Shown here in pieces: positions 26,344-36,392 of a DNA stretch of 64,000 nt. This DNA comes from Mesorhizobium shangrilense (GTDB taxonomy: Bacteria; Pseudomonadota; Alphaproteobacteria; Rhizobiales; Rhizobiaceae): positions 3,105,501 through 3,169,500 of the forward strand of contig NZ_JAQGPN010000001.1 in NCBI RefSeq assembly GCF_028826155.1, written 5' to 3'. The notes under the pieces are model-generated. The model worked only from the letters and a program-made list of their open reading frames with translations, was not told where the DNA came from and did no database searches. Made by a program: the position numbers and the translations under genes. Within the stretch, counting starts at the first letter, position 1, and every line of letters starts with the position of its first letter.

Positions 26344-26871
26344 TCCGCTTCTCCGCAGTGGCTGCCTCTCGGGGCCCGCGGTGTCTGCTGCGGGGAAACG
26401 CTTCCGCGAAAGGTCCGCGCCGATCCCGCAGGCACCTCCAACCTCATATACAAGCCGGATTGGCGGAGCCAGTGGCGTTGAAGGATGTTATGCAACGATT
26501 GGTTACTTCGAGGCCCCGACAGCAGCTCGCCTGCTTCCGCCTGGCAAGCCGCCACAGCACAATGCTCCATTTCGGCGGGAGCCTTGTTGGTCACGGCGAG
26601 TGGCGCGAATAGCCAAAAAGGGCGATGGAAACATGGCTTTGGCATGCAGAAACCGACAAATGGAGAACTACGCCGAATCGATAGACCTCCAAGAAGGGCC
26701 GGATGTGACAATGTTCAATGGAGGCGAAACACTTTGCCGTTTGGATTTTGCCATGATCTGGCATGATGCGCTGATGCAAAAACCATCGTCGCGCAACCGA
26801 CGCGATGTTTGGGTATGCAAAAATCGACATCTATACTTCCAGATGCAAAAAAAGGGCAGGGGTGTGGGATT
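26344..26871. other. Intergenic region with ATGCAAAAA-type repeats
   Basis: No convincing gene on either strand. The right third is A-rich compared with its surroundings and contains the word ATGCAAAAA at 26774, 26815 and 26843, with a near copy (ATGCAGAAA) around 26644. Function unknown; it could be the regulatory region of the membrane protein that follows. Confidence 0.4.
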
Positions 26872-28308
26872 ATGGGTGGGATTTTCCAAAGCGCCGAGAA
26901 TCGTTCACGCGTGATCTGGTGCGTCGGCATCGCGTTTGCAGCGGTGCAGGTATCCCAGTTAATTCGGGGCTACAGGATCACTGCAGATGATGTAGCCTTT
27001 TTCCAAGCAGGTCTTCAAGGATGGGACGCTTCGGTTGAAGCAACTCGGGGCATCGCAGAAGGCCAAGGGCGGATCGGGGCGTTTGTAATAATTCCGATCA
27101 ATATCCTGTCTGCGCTGGCGTCAGACTTTGTTTCGTTCCGAATCTTCTCCGCCGTGCTGTATATTCTTAATTTTCTCTTATTATCGTTATGGCTTGAACG
27201 CGTGATTGCGCACCGGATTGCTGCGCCGATGTTCCTTGTGTTCGCTGCATTCAACATAACCGATTTCGTGCATCTGCCGCCGATATCCTATCCTCTCCAG
27301 AACACCCTTCCTTTCTTTTTTGTCATTGCCTCCCGGTTGTATGTTGTGAGAGGGGAGGGCCACTCATCTGCCGGGACCGCCTTATCTCTTGTCTTTTTTG
27401 GTTTCGGGATGGTTGCTACGGAATACGCGTTTCTGCTCGGGACCGCGATGCTGGGAGCTGAATGGCTGAAGCAGGTAGGCGGCCGCCTAGAACTCGTTTC
27501 CTTGTGGCGGGGCTTGTTGTCGACGCACATACTACCCGGCGTGGCAATGGCGGCGCTGGTGTTTGCAGTATATGTCGGTTGGCGTCTTGCGTTCCCGTCT
27601 AGGTACCCCGGGAACCAGATTGCATCGTTTTCTGAGTTGCCGAGGGGCATAAGAACGGCGGCGTGGCACGTCATCAGCCTGCATCTCCTGCCATACTTGG
27701 ACACATTTATATCATTGCCGTACAGCCCTTTGAGACCAAGGCCTCTCTCCTGGTTCAGTTGGCTCGGCGCTACCATCTACGGCGCATCACTCGGTATGAC
27801 GGTATACCTTGCGCGTCACAGCTTCTCGGGGTTGCGGCGCCCGTTCGTCGTGGCTGTCTTGGCTCTCGGAGCCGCCTTTTACGTGGTCTTCCCGATCTCT
27901 TTGACGGCGACGCACCAGTCGTGGTGCCTGGATCACCGGGTGTGTGCCTTTCTTGACAGTCAGCTTGCCTATCTGGCGTTCACAGTATTTCTGGCGGCGC
28001 TCGGAACATGGCTGATCGCCCGGCCGACTGCCGAACGCTGGAAGATGCGTATCGCTATAGGAATTTCGGCATTCGCCGCCCTGCACGCGGTGATAGTGTT
28101 TATTGCCAACCAGCGCGTCCTGGATGCAATGGAGCGGGTTACGAATGTCTGGGAATCCGCGAAGGTGACCGTCTGTCGTCACGATCTGCCCCAGCAAGAT
28201 TTGTCGAAAGTCTTTGACCCATCCGACCTGCTCGTCATGCATCCCGGATTTGATCGCAATGCCTTCTGGGCAGATTATGTCGACGCTCGTCGGCCGGCAT
28301 GTTTTTGA
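26872..28308 (+). CDS. Polytopic membrane protein of unknown function
   Basis: The first well-placed ATG is 26872 (MGGIFQ); an in-frame ATG at 26809 is also possible. The 478-residue product has about ten hydrophobic helices with short loops, an acidic DD pair after the first helix (YRITADDVAF), and a soluble C-terminal tail. This resembles polyprenyl-phosphate-sugar-dependent glycosyltransferases (GT-C topology, acidic pair in the first loop), but I see no decisive motif. Base and codon use are visibly lower in GC than the neighbours, and it stands alone between the catabolic island and a tRNA gene, suggesting horizontal acquisition. Confidence 0.65.
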   Translation: MGGIFQSAENRSRVIWCVGIAFAAVQVSQLIRGYRITADDVAFFQAGLQGWDASVEATRGIAEGQGRIGAFVIIPINILSALASDFVSFRIFSAVLYILNFLLLSLWLERVIAHRIAAPMFLVFAAFNITDFVHLPPISYPLQNTLPFFFVIASRLYVVRGEGHSSAGTALSLVFFGFGMVATEYAFLLGTAMLGAEWLKQVGGRLELVSLWRGLLSTHILPGVAMAALVFAVYVGWRLAFPSRYPGNQIASFSELPRGIRTAAWHVISLHLLPYLDTFISLPYSPLRPRPLSWFSWLGATIYGASLGMTVYLARHSFSGLRRPFVVAVLALGAAFYVVFPISLTATHQSWCLDHRVCAFLDSQLAYLAFTVFLAALGTWLIARPTAERWKMRIAIGISAFAALHAVIVFIANQRVLDAMERVTNVWESAKVTVCRHDLPQQDLSKVFDPSDLLVMHPGFDRNAFWADYVDARRPACF

Positions 28309-28358
28309 CCCGTGGGAGCTAACCCTAGGCTATGTCTCCGGGGCGTACACAAGTATTC

Positions 28359-28448
28359 TGGCGGAGGGAGTGGGATTCGAACCCACGGTGAACTCGCGCC
28401 CACGCCGGTTTTCAAGACCAGTGCCTTAAACCGCTCGGCCATCCCTCC
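28359..28448 (-). tRNA. tRNA-Ser (anticodon TGA)
   Basis: On the - strand the 90-nt sequence folds as a class II tRNA. The acceptor stem is GGAGGGA/TCCCTCC with discriminator G and an encoded CCA. The D arm contains GGCCGAGCGG, the anticodon loop is CTTGAAA with anticodon TGA, a long variable arm follows (CGTGGGCGCGAGTTCACCG), and the T arm is GTGGGTTCGAATCCCAC. It reads UCN serine codons. Confidence 0.95.
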
Positions 28449-28882
28449 GAGGCTTGATTTCGCTAGCTTTCCGGATCTCCGGCTTCCGGCAATTTGCCGT
28501 CCGCCACCATGCCGCTACCGAACGCCATCAGGATTGCGGCTTTACCGCCTTCCGGCTCACGACGTCAACCTCTTCAGCCGCGTCCGCCCGCATTGTCCGC
28601 CTTGTTCACGCGTAATCAATGTTCCCGCAGGTTGCCGGCGATTGCACATGGTCGAGCCGCCTGGACGAGGGGCGGTTCGTGGCAGAACCCCAATCCATGG
28701 CTGGGGAGGGGTCACACTCCCGGGCTGCTGCGCCACATTCTGGCCGCGTTCGCGACATAATCCCTTAACAGCCCGCTAAGTAATTGATGCATATACGGAC
28801 TGTTGGCGAGGGTGGGGGATGCTCCCGCGCCAGAGGTCCAGTCGACAGGCGGGCCGACAGGAACACTGAGGGGCAATCCGGT
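28449..28882. other. Gap between tRNA-Ser and rlpA
   Basis: I see no gene or RNA in this stretch. It should contain the tRNA promoter (reading left) and the rlpA promoter (reading right). An in-frame ATG at 28784 could extend rlpA upstream, but it would put a non-signal leader before the lipoprotein signal. Confidence 0.5.
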
Positions 28883-30091
28883 ATGCAGGCTCTGACCCGT
28901 GGGCGTTTGTCCCGCACCACATCGGTCACAATCCTTGCAATGGCTGCAACACTCCTGGCGGCGTGCAGCACGTCCGAGCCGAACGCTGTGGTCGCGGAGA
29001 AGCCGCGCTCCAAGGAGTATTTTCCCGAATCCGTGTATGGCGTGAAGGCGAGCCCGCGCGTCTCGAACCTGCGCAGCAGGCTCCCGCGGGGCGGCGGTCG
29101 CGACCAGATCGGCAAGCCCTACAAGGTACGGGGCAAGTGGTACTACCCCAAGCCCTACAAGAGTTATGAGAAGGTCGGCACGGCCTCCTGGTACGGCGAC
29201 GCTTTCCATGGCCGCCTGACCGCCAACGGCGAGGTCTACGACATGACGCATCTGACGGCTGCGCATCCGACGATGCCGCTGCCGAGCTACGCGCGCGTCA
29301 CCAATACCGAAAGCGGCAGCTCCGTGATCGTTCGCGTCAATGATCGCGGGCCGTATTCGCACGGCCGCATCATCGACCTCTCGCGGCGTGCAGCGGAAAT
29401 GCTGGACTACACCCATTCCGGCACCGCCCAGGTGAAGGTCGAGTATGTCGGCCGCGCTCCCCTCGACGGGCAGGACGATCAGTTCCTGATGGCGTCCTAC
29501 CAGCCGGGCAACCGTGCGCCTGATCCGTCCGATGGCCTGCCCGAAGGCGTCATGATCGCCATGAACGGGCCGACGCCCAGTTCCGCCGCCGCAGGCGGTG
29601 CTCTCGCGGCCTTCCCGGGCGAACTCACCGATACGGGCATCCCGGATGGAGGTTCGGCTCCTACGGCAGTGGATATGCCGCTTCCGGACCTCGGTCCGAT
29701 TGCGCCCGAACGGCCGGCTCTCGAAATCTTCCCGACGCAAGTGCTCATGGCGTCGGCCACGATGTCCTATGCCGGCGAGCCGGTTTCGAACGCGGTTGCT
29801 GCTTTTGCGGCTCTCGACGGACGCGCCAGCGACGCAGGCGTGCAAGGGGAGGGCGCAGCTCTTGTTCCAGCGCCCTACGTGGCGGCCGGCTCCTACAGCA
29901 GTTCGCGCGAGGCCGAAATGGTCGCCTCAAGCCTGTCGCAGTTCGGCCGGATCGAGGTCGAGACGAGCGCATTCGAAGGCGAAACCTGGCACACGGTCAA
30001 CCTCTACCCGGCTCCCGGAGCCTCGGTCGACGACGCTCTCGAGTCCGCGTGGGAGAATGGCGCACCCGACGCCTTTGCTGTTCGCAACTGA
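28883..30091 (+). CDS. rlpA: RlpA-like septal lytic transglycosylase lipoprotein
   Basis: ATG 28883 gives a proper lipoprotein signal: basic start, hydrophobic core, lipobox LLAAC (about residues 28-32). The double-psi beta-barrel RlpA domain follows: VGTASWYGDAFHGRLTANGE, then SVIVRVNDRGPY with the catalytic-type Asp, and IIDLSRRAAEML. A low-complexity linker leads to a C-terminal SPOR domain (AAGSYSSSREAEMVASSL) that binds denuded peptidoglycan. By family it cleaves glycan strands at the septum from the outer membrane side. 402 aa. Next gene, a D,D-carboxypeptidase, acts on the same substrate. Confidence 0.9.
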   Translation: MQALTRGRLSRTTSVTILAMAATLLAACSTSEPNAVVAEKPRSKEYFPESVYGVKASPRVSNLRSRLPRGGGRDQIGKPYKVRGKWYYPKPYKSYEKVGTASWYGDAFHGRLTANGEVYDMTHLTAAHPTMPLPSYARVTNTESGSSVIVRVNDRGPYSHGRIIDLSRRAAEMLDYTHSGTAQVKVEYVGRAPLDGQDDQFLMASYQPGNRAPDPSDGLPEGVMIAMNGPTPSSAAAGGALAAFPGELTDTGIPDGGSAPTAVDMPLPDLGPIAPERPALEIFPTQVLMASATMSYAGEPVSNAVAAFAALDGRASDAGVQGEGAALVPAPYVAAGSYSSSREAEMVASSLSQFGRIEVETSAFEGETWHTVNLYPAPGASVDDALESAWENGAPDAFAVRN

Positions 30092-30177
30092 GCCGCGTTC
30101 CAGGCCCTTGTCGCGCGACCGGGCGACTTGCTAGCCTGGGTGGACGCTGAATCAGGCGACTCGACGGGTATCTTTCC

Positions 30178-31344
30178 ATGCTCCCACGCCGCGCGGGGAT
30201 CGTTGTCGCCGCACTTTCCATCCTGCTTGCCTGCGGATCTCAACTCCGCGCGCAGCCCTTCGAGACGAAGGCTACGGAAGCTTTCGTGATTGACGTCGGC
30301 ACTGGCAGCATGCTGCTGGACCAGCAGGCCGACCGCCCAGTGCCGCCAGCCTCGATGGCGAAGATGATGACCATGGCGGTCGTTTTCGACGCGATCAAAA
30401 CGGGCAAGCTGTCGCTCGACGCCATGTTCACCGTCAGTGAAAATGCCTGGCGCACCGGCGGGGCGCCGTCCGGAACGTCGACCATGTTCGCAGCCCTGAA
30501 ATCGTCGATCCGTGTCGAGGACCTGATCAAGGGGGTCATGGTTCAGGGCGCCAATGACGGCTGCATCATCCTGGCCGAAGGCATTGCCGGAAGCGAAGCC
30601 GAATTCGTGAAGATGATGAATGCGCAGGCCCGCGCCATCGGTCTGAAAAAGTCGGCCTTCGTGAACTCGACCGGGCTGCCCGCAGAAGGCCAGCAGGTGA
30701 CGATGCGCGAACTCGTGACGCTCGCTAGGCACCTCTCCGAGCAATATCCGGACCTCTTCGCCTACTACGCATTGCCGGAATTCACCTGGAACAAGATCAC
30801 GCAGCGAAACCGAAACCCGCTCTTGCGGATGGGGATCGGCGCAGACGGCGTGCTGACCGGCTACACCGAGAATTCCGGCTATTCGATCGTCGGCTCCATG
30901 AACGAAGACGGCAAGCGCGTCTTCGCCGCACTTGGCGGCCTGAAAACAGAACCCGATAGGGCGGAGGAGGCGCGCCGCGTGTTCGACTGGGTGCGCAAGG
31001 GCTTCACGAAACGCGAGATGTTTGCAACGGGCCAGCCGGTCGGGCAGGTGCCCGTCTATGGCGGCGCCCGCTCCACGATCTCGGTGAGAGCAAGCGGTGC
31101 GGTGAGCATCCTGACGCCGAATGAGGGCCAAGGCGACCTGGCGGCGCGCATCGTCTACCAAGGACCGATCGTGGCGCCGGTGGAGGAGGGGACCCCGATC
31201 GGCGTCCTCCGGGTCACAGCAGGCGGGCAGGTGACCATGGAGACGCCGGTCTTCGCGGCGGAAGCGATGGGCCTCGGATCCCTCCACCAGCGGGCCTTCG
31301 ACGCCATCGCCGAACTCGCCGTCGGCTGGCTGCGCAACCTGTGA
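30178..31344 (+). CDS. D-alanyl-D-alanine carboxypeptidase family protein (PBP5/6-like) with altered motifs
   Basis: 388 aa with signal peptide (to about residue 25), an S11 peptidase domain and a C-terminal PBP5_C-like domain. The acylation motif S59-x-x-K62 (PPASMAK) is intact. At the second motif the usual S-x-N reads GAN (124-126), and at the third the usual KTG reads LTG (226-228, codon CTG). The KTG Lys is a key substrate-binding residue in these enzymes, so activity may be reduced or changed. It normally trims the terminal D-Ala of peptidoglycan stem peptides. It follows rlpA and precedes tmk. Confidence 0.88.
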   Translation: MLPRRAGIVVAALSILLACGSQLRAQPFETKATEAFVIDVGTGSMLLDQQADRPVPPASMAKMMTMAVVFDAIKTGKLSLDAMFTVSENAWRTGGAPSGTSTMFAALKSSIRVEDLIKGVMVQGANDGCIILAEGIAGSEAEFVKMMNAQARAIGLKKSAFVNSTGLPAEGQQVTMRELVTLARHLSEQYPDLFAYYALPEFTWNKITQRNRNPLLRMGIGADGVLTGYTENSGYSIVGSMNEDGKRVFAALGGLKTEPDRAEEARRVFDWVRKGFTKREMFATGQPVGQVPVYGGARSTISVRASGAVSILTPNEGQGDLAARIVYQGPIVAPVEEGTPIGVLRVTAGGQVTMETPVFAAEAMGLGSLHQRAFDAIAELAVGWLRNL

Positions 31345-31408
31345 CGCAGGAAACGTCGACGTGGACGTTTCGGCTCCGGCTGGATAGAGAGTGACCGGCA
31401 GGATCTGA

Positions 31409-32083
31409 ATGGCTGAACCGGGTTTCTTCATAACGTTCGAAGGCGGCGAGGGCGCCGGCAAGACGACCCAGATCGCGCGGCTGGCAAGCAAGCTGCGCGA
31501 GAAGGGGTACAACGTCGTCGTCACGCGTGAGCCGGGCGGGTCGCCCGGCGCGGAAGCGGTGAGGGCGGTACTCCTGTCGGGCGCCGTCGAGCCGTTGGGT
31601 GCTCGCATGGAGGCCGTGCTGTTCGCCGCCGCACGGCTCGATCACATCGAGCAGGTCATTCGTCCGGCCGTCGAACGCGGCGCCATCGTGCTTTGCGACC
31701 GCTTCCTCGATTCGTCCCGCGTCTATCAGGGCGTGACCGGCGGCGTGGATCGCACTTTCATGGCCGAACTGGAGCACGCCACGGTGAACGGCTCCATGCC
31801 CGATCTCACCCTGGTTTTCGACCTGGATCCCGAAGTCGGGCTGGGACGCGCTTTCGTTCGACGCGGCGACCACACGCCCGATCGTTTCGAGAAGGAGGGG
31901 CTGGCCATCCACCAGGAGCGGCGCCACGCCTTCCTGGCCATTGCGGCGGCAGAGCCCGAGCGCTGTGTGGTGATCGATGCGGGGAGGGATGCCGCCTTGG
32001 TCGAGGACGACGTCACCGATGCGGTCTTTGCGGCCCTGACAGAGCGCTCGATAAAGTCGTTGAACGACGTCGCAGGGGTCTGA
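31409..32083 (+). CDS. tmk: Thymidylate kinase
   Basis: 224 aa. The P-loop [11 protein letters not shown] lies at about 11-21, the dTMP-binding DR(F/Y) motif is [12 protein letters not shown], and a LID-like region follows ([13 protein letters not shown]). It phosphorylates dTMP to dTDP. It is separated from holB by one base, the common tmk-holB pairing, so both supply DNA replication. Confidence 0.97.
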   Translation: MAEPGFFITFEGGEGAGKTTQIARLASKLREKGYNVVVTREPGGSPGAEAVRAVLLSGAVEPLGARMEAVLFAAARLDHIEQVIRPAVERGAIVLCDRFLDSSRVYQGVTGGVDRTFMAELEHATVNGSMPDLTLVFDLDPEVGLGRAFVRRGDHTPDRFEKEGLAIHQERRHAFLAIAAAEPERCVVIDAGRDAALVEDDVTDAVFAALTERSIKSLNDVAGV

Positions 32084-32084
32084 C

Positions 32085-33134
32085 ATGGAACGTTTGGCCC
32101 CCGAGCAGCACGATAGCCTCGACGAGACGCCGGATCCGGCGGAGAGCACGGTGCTGTTCGGCCACGAGCCGGCATTGCGAGGGCTGATCGCCGCCTACAG
32201 GGCGGGCAAGCTGCCGCATGCGCTGCTTTTCGTGGGACCGCGCGGCATCGGCAAGTCGACACTTGCGTTCCATCTTGCCCAGTACCTGCTGCGCTTCCCG
32301 TCGTCGGAAGCCGCGCCTGACGCCGTCGCCAAGCCCGATCCGGCCTCGCCGCTGTTCCGTCAGGTCGCCAGCGGCGCGCATCCCGGCGTGCTCCACCTCA
32401 CGCGTCCCTTCAACGAGAAGACCAAGGCCTTCAAGTCCGTTCTGACGGTGGACGAGATCCGCAAGATCAACCGCTTCCTGTCCATGACGTCTCATGACGG
32501 GGGCTACCGCATCGTCATCGTCGATCCGGCCGACGACATGAACACGAATGCCGCCAATGCCTTGCTGAAAAATCTTGAAGAGCCGCCGGCAAGAACCCTG
32601 TTCATACTGATCGCCCATTCGCCCGGCAGCCTTTTGCCAACCATCCGCTCGCGATGCCAGGTCGTGCGCCTGCACCCGCTTGACGCGGAGGATCTGGCCC
32701 GGGTGCTCGAGAATGCGGGAATGCAGGTCGTTGCCGATGCACAATCTCGCGCGACGCTTGCCGCGCATGCCGGCGGCAGCGCCCGTCAGGCGATCCTGCT
32801 CACGCAGTATGGCGGCCTGGAGATTGCTGAGGCGCTGGACAAGATAGCGAGGGCGCCGAAGATGACGCCCGCAGAGGCACACAAGCTGGCGGACGCCGTG
32901 GCCGGCAAGGATCAGGCCATCCAGTTCGGCTTGTTCAACGAGCATGTGCTGGAACTGCTGGGCGATGCAGCGAGCGCGGCGGCCCGGGACGGGGATTTGA
33001 TGCGCGCCAGCCGCCTTTCCGACGCGTGGCGCGATTTGCGCATTGCGATGGACGAGGCGGACACCTACAATCTCGACCGCAAGCAACACGCACTGAACAT
33101 GATTTTTCGCCTGAACGACACGTTTCGAATGTGA
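32085..33134 (+). CDS. holB: DNA polymerase III subunit delta'
   Basis: 349 aa clamp-loader AAA+ protein. Walker A is GPRGIGKST (about residues 48-56); [13 protein letters not shown] and [19 protein letters not shown] are the delta' hallmarks, with an SRC-type motif (RSRCQVVRL). It works with delta, tau and gamma to load the beta clamp. Tmk-holB-metG-tatD order is the usual alphaproteobacterial arrangement. Confidence 0.96.
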   Translation: MERLAPEQHDSLDETPDPAESTVLFGHEPALRGLIAAYRAGKLPHALLFVGPRGIGKSTLAFHLAQYLLRFPSSEAAPDAVAKPDPASPLFRQVASGAHPGVLHLTRPFNEKTKAFKSVLTVDEIRKINRFLSMTSHDGGYRIVIVDPADDMNTNAANALLKNLEEPPARTLFILIAHSPGSLLPTIRSRCQVVRLHPLDAEDLARVLENAGMQVVADAQSRATLAAHAGGSARQAILLTQYGGLEIAEALDKIARAPKMTPAEAHKLADAVAGKDQAIQFGLFNEHVLELLGDAASAAARDGDLMRASRLSDAWRDLRIAMDEADTYNLDRKQHALNMIFRLNDTFRM

Positions 33135-33217
33135 AGCCGTTCGCGGCTCGGGATGGTAACCGCCGTTCCGATGCGCTATGCCCCGCACCAATTCACAGCA
33201 TTCCGAACGGCTTTCCC

Positions 33218-34771
33218 ATGTCCCGCGACAAGTTCTATCTCACGACGCCGATCTTCTATCCGAACGGCAAGCCTCATATCGGCCACGCCTACACCGTCAT
33301 CGCGACGGACGTCCTGGCCCGCTTTCAGCGCCTCGACGACAAGGATGTGTTCTTCCTGACGGGCACGGATGAACACGGCCTCAAGATGCAACAGAACGCC
33401 GAGGCCGAGGGTATCACCGCGCGCGATCTGGCCGACCGCAACTCGGCGATTTTTCGCGAACTCGCCAAGGCGCTCGGCACCTCGAACGACGAATTCATCC
33501 GCACCACCGAGCCCAGGCACTACAAGGCGAGCCAGGCGATCTGGGAAAAGATGGCGGCCAATGGCGACATCTATCTCGATAGCTATGCAGGCTGGTATTC
33601 CGTCCGCCAGGAGGCCTATTTCGATGAGAAGGAAACTACCGTCGGCGAGGATGGGGTGCGCCGCGAGCCGCTCGGCTCCCCGGTCGAGTGGAACGAGGAG
33701 CAGACCTACTTCTTCAGGCTCTCCGCCTATCAGGATCGCCTGCTTGCCCACTACGAGGCCAATCCCGATTTCATCGGGCCGGCGGAGCGCCGCAACGAGA
33801 TCATCAGCTTCGTGAAGTCGGGCCTGCGGGACCTTTCGATCTCGCGCTCGACCTTCAAGTGGGGCGTGCCGGTCCCCGGCGACGAAAAGCATGTCATGTA
33901 CGTGTGGGTGGACGCGCTCACCAACTACATCACGGCTGCCGGTTATCCTGATGAAACTGCAGACAAATGGAGTTTTTGGCCGGCGAACATCCACGTCATC
34001 GGCAAGGATATCGTGCGCTTCCATGCGGTCTACTGGCCGGCGTTCCTAATGTCCGCGGGCATCGAACTGCCGCGTCGCGTCTATGCCCACGGCTTCCTGT
34101 TCAACCGCGGGGAGAAGATGTCGAAGTCGGTCGGCAACGTCGTCGACCCCTTCGCGCTGATCGACCACTACGGGCTCGACCAGGTCCGCTACTTCTTCAT
34201 GCGCGAAGTGCCCTTCGGCCAGGACGGCAGCTATAGCCACGAGGCGATCGTCAACCGCACGAATGCCGACCTCACCAACGACCTCGGCAACCTGGCGCAG
34301 CGTTCGTTGTCGATGATCGCCAAGAATGTCGGCGGCAAGGTGCCGGCCAAGGGTGAGCTTGCCGCACAGGACCGAGCGATCCTTGAACAGGCCGCCAATG
34401 CGCTTGACGCGGCACGCAAGTCGATGGCCGACCAGCAGATCCATGTTGCGCTGGGCGCGATCTTCGCCGTGGTGGCCGAGGCAAACCGCTATTTTGCGGG
34501 GCAGGAGCCCTGGGCGCTGAAGAAGACCGATCCCGCCCGGATGGAGACGGTGCTGTGGACGACGGCGGAAACCGTGCGCCGGGTGGCGATCCTCACCCAG
34601 CCGTTCATCCCGGCGTCCGCAGCCAAGCTGCTCGACCTGCTCGCGGTCCCTGCGGACAGGCGCACCTTCGCCAACCTCGGCGAGGCGGATGCGCTCGTGT
34701 CCGGGGATGCCCTGCCTGCGCCAGAGCCTGTCTTCCCTCGCTACGTGGAGAAGGCGGAGGCGGAAGCCTGA
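33218..34771 (+). CDS. metG: Methionyl-tRNA synthetase
   Basis: The ATG at 33218 starts [17 protein letters not shown], the normal N terminus. Class I marks are HIGH (residues 20-23) and KMSKS near residue 300, with the TGTDEHG motif between. 517 aa and no C-terminal EMAP domain match the short type. It charges initiator and elongator tRNA-Met. Confidence 0.97.
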   Translation: MSRDKFYLTTPIFYPNGKPHIGHAYTVIATDVLARFQRLDDKDVFFLTGTDEHGLKMQQNAEAEGITARDLADRNSAIFRELAKALGTSNDEFIRTTEPRHYKASQAIWEKMAANGDIYLDSYAGWYSVRQEAYFDEKETTVGEDGVRREPLGSPVEWNEEQTYFFRLSAYQDRLLAHYEANPDFIGPAERRNEIISFVKSGLRDLSISRSTFKWGVPVPGDEKHVMYVWVDALTNYITAAGYPDETADKWSFWPANIHVIGKDIVRFHAVYWPAFLMSAGIELPRRVYAHGFLFNRGEKMSKSVGNVVDPFALIDHYGLDQVRYFFMREVPFGQDGSYSHEAIVNRTNADLTNDLGNLAQRSLSMIAKNVGGKVPAKGELAAQDRAILEQAANALDAARKSMADQQIHVALGAIFAVVAEANRYFAGQEPWALKKTDPARMETVLWTTAETVRRVAILTQPFIPASAAKLLDLLAVPADRRTFANLGEADALVSGDALPAPEPVFPRYVEKAEAEA

Positions 34772-34775
34772 GCCG

Positions 34776-35570
34776 ATGCTGGTCGACAGTCACTGCCATC
34801 TGGATTTTCCGGACTTTGCCGAGGAGCGCGCTGACGTGATTGCCCGCGCGGTTGCCGCGGGCGTGGCCCGCATGGTCACCATCTCGACGCGGGTGCGCCG
34901 CTTCCAGCAGATACTCGCGATTGCTGAAGCGCATGACGAGGTTTTCTGCTCGGTCGGCACGCATCCGCACAATGCGGCCGAGGAGCTCGACGTGACCGTA
35001 GGCGAATTCGTGCGGCTCTCGCAGCACCCGAAGGTCATTGCGATCGGCGAGGCCGGACTGGACTTTCACTATGACAAGTCGCCCCGCGACGCCCAGGCAC
35101 AGGGATTCCGTACGCACATCGCAGCGGCGCGCGAGACCGGCCTGCCGCTCGTCATCCACGCACGCAACGCCGATGACGAGATGATCCGGATTCTGGAACA
35201 AGAGAGCGGAAAGGGGGCCTTCCCGTTCGTCCTGCACTGCTTCTCGTCCGGCCGACGCCTCGCCGAGGCCGGCGTGGCGCTGGGAGGCTACGTGTCGTTT
35301 TCGGGCATCCTTACCTTCAAGAACTCCGAGGATATCCGCGCCATCGCCAGGGATTTGCCCCAGAGCCGTCTGCTGGTCGAAACGGACGCGCCCTACCTCG
35401 CCCCGCCTCCGCATCGCGGCAAGCGCAACGAACCCGCCTATGTCGCGCAGACAGCTGGCGTGCTCGCGGAAACGATCGGCGTTTCGACGGACGAGATAGC
35501 GCGGATCACGACGGAAAATTTCTTCCGCCTTTTCAGCAAGATGCCTAAACAGGCTGAAGCAGCGGCATAG
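34776..35570 (+). CDS. tatD: TatD-family metal-dependent DNase
   Basis: 264 aa TIM-barrel amidohydrolase. Metal ligands are visible: H6-x-H8 (DSHCHLDF), Glu in AIGEAGLDFHY, His in VIHARNADDE and HCFSSG, and Asp in LLVETDAPYLAP. TatD proteins are 3'-5' exonucleases implicated in DNA repair and quality control. It begins 4 bp after metG. Confidence 0.93.
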   Translation: MLVDSHCHLDFPDFAEERADVIARAVAAGVARMVTISTRVRRFQQILAIAEAHDEVFCSVGTHPHNAAEELDVTVGEFVRLSQHPKVIAIGEAGLDFHYDKSPRDAQAQGFRTHIAAARETGLPLVIHARNADDEMIRILEQESGKGAFPFVLHCFSSGRRLAEAGVALGGYVSFSGILTFKNSEDIRAIARDLPQSRLLVETDAPYLAPPPHRGKRNEPAYVAQTAGVLAETIGVSTDEIARITTENFFRLFSKMPKQAEAAA

Positions 35571-35573
35571 GAC

Positions 35574-36392
35574 GTGACGGATACCCTGCGCTTCACTATC
35601 CTTGGCTGCGGGTCGTCTCCGGGGACGCCGCGCGTCAATGGCGATTGGGGCGCATGCGATCCTGCCAATCCACGCAACCGCCGCACCCGCTGCGCGGCCA
35701 TGGTGGAGCGCGTCTCGGCGCGTGGGGTGACGCGCGTGGTCATCGACACCGGACCGGATTTTCGCGCACAGATGCTGATGGCCGGTGTCGCCCACATCGA
35801 CGCCGTGGTCTACACCCACCCGCACGCAGACCATATTCACGGTATCGACGATCTGCGCACCTTTGTGCTCGAGCAGCGGCGGCGCATGGACATCCACGCA
35901 GACGCCCAGACTCTCTCAAGGCTGATGGAAGGCTTTGCCTATTGCTTCCGCAAGCCCGAAGGCAGTTCGTATCCGCCGATATTGACGGCGCACGAGATCG
36001 ACCCCGGCAGGGCCGTGGTGGTCGAAGGGCAGGGCGGTCCCCTCGCCCTTGAGCCGCTGCTGCAGCGCCATGGCGAGATCCACTCGCTGGGCTTTCGCAT
36101 CAGCGGTCTGGCCTATTGCCCGGACGTCAGCGCCTTTCCGGATGCGACGCTGGCCCGCCTTGGCGACCTCGACGTACTCATCATCGACGCCCTGCAGTAC
36201 AAGCCGCATCCCAGCCATTTTTCGATGGCCGAAGCGCTCGACTGGGTGGAACGGCTGGGACCCAAGCGCGCGTATCTCACGCACATGCATGTCCCGTTGG
36301 ACTACGCGACGGTTGATGCGGAAACCCCGCAGCACGTCACACCGGCCCATGACGGGCTGGTGATCGAACTGCCATACGCGTCGCAGGCATAG
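35574..36392 (+). CDS. MBL-fold metallo-hydrolase (PhnP-like)
   Basis: GTG start 3 bp after tatD. 272 aa beta-lactamase fold: an N-terminal LGCGSSPGTPRV loop, DTGPDFRAQ, then the metal motif THPHADHIHGID (H-x-H-x-DH), a second-sphere DALQYKPHPSHFS and YLTHMH near the end. The family includes cyclic phosphodiesterases such as PhnP. Commonly follows tatD in Hyphomicrobiales. It marks the right edge of the housekeeping block. Confidence 0.9.
   Translation: MTDTLRFTILGCGSSPGTPRVNGDWGACDPANPRNRRTRCAAMVERVSARGVTRVVIDTGPDFRAQMLMAGVAHIDAVVYTHPHADHIHGIDDLRTFVLEQRRRMDIHADAQTLSRLMEGFAYCFRKPEGSSYPPILTAHEIDPGRAVVVEGQGGPLALEPLLQRHGEIHSLGFRISGLAYCPDVSAFPDATLARLGDLDVLIIDALQYKPHPSHFSMAEALDWVERLGPKRAYLTHMHVPLDYATVDAETPQHVTPAHDGLVIELPYASQA

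Noticed and set aside
26162..26914. 250-codon + strand frame antisense to TetR and across the intergenic region
   Set aside because: Half is the shadow of the TetR gene; the rest has no recognisable domain.
28784..28882. Upstream ATG for rlpA
   Set aside because: Would place 33 charged residues before the lipoprotein signal peptide; the ATG at 28883 gives a normal lipobox distance.
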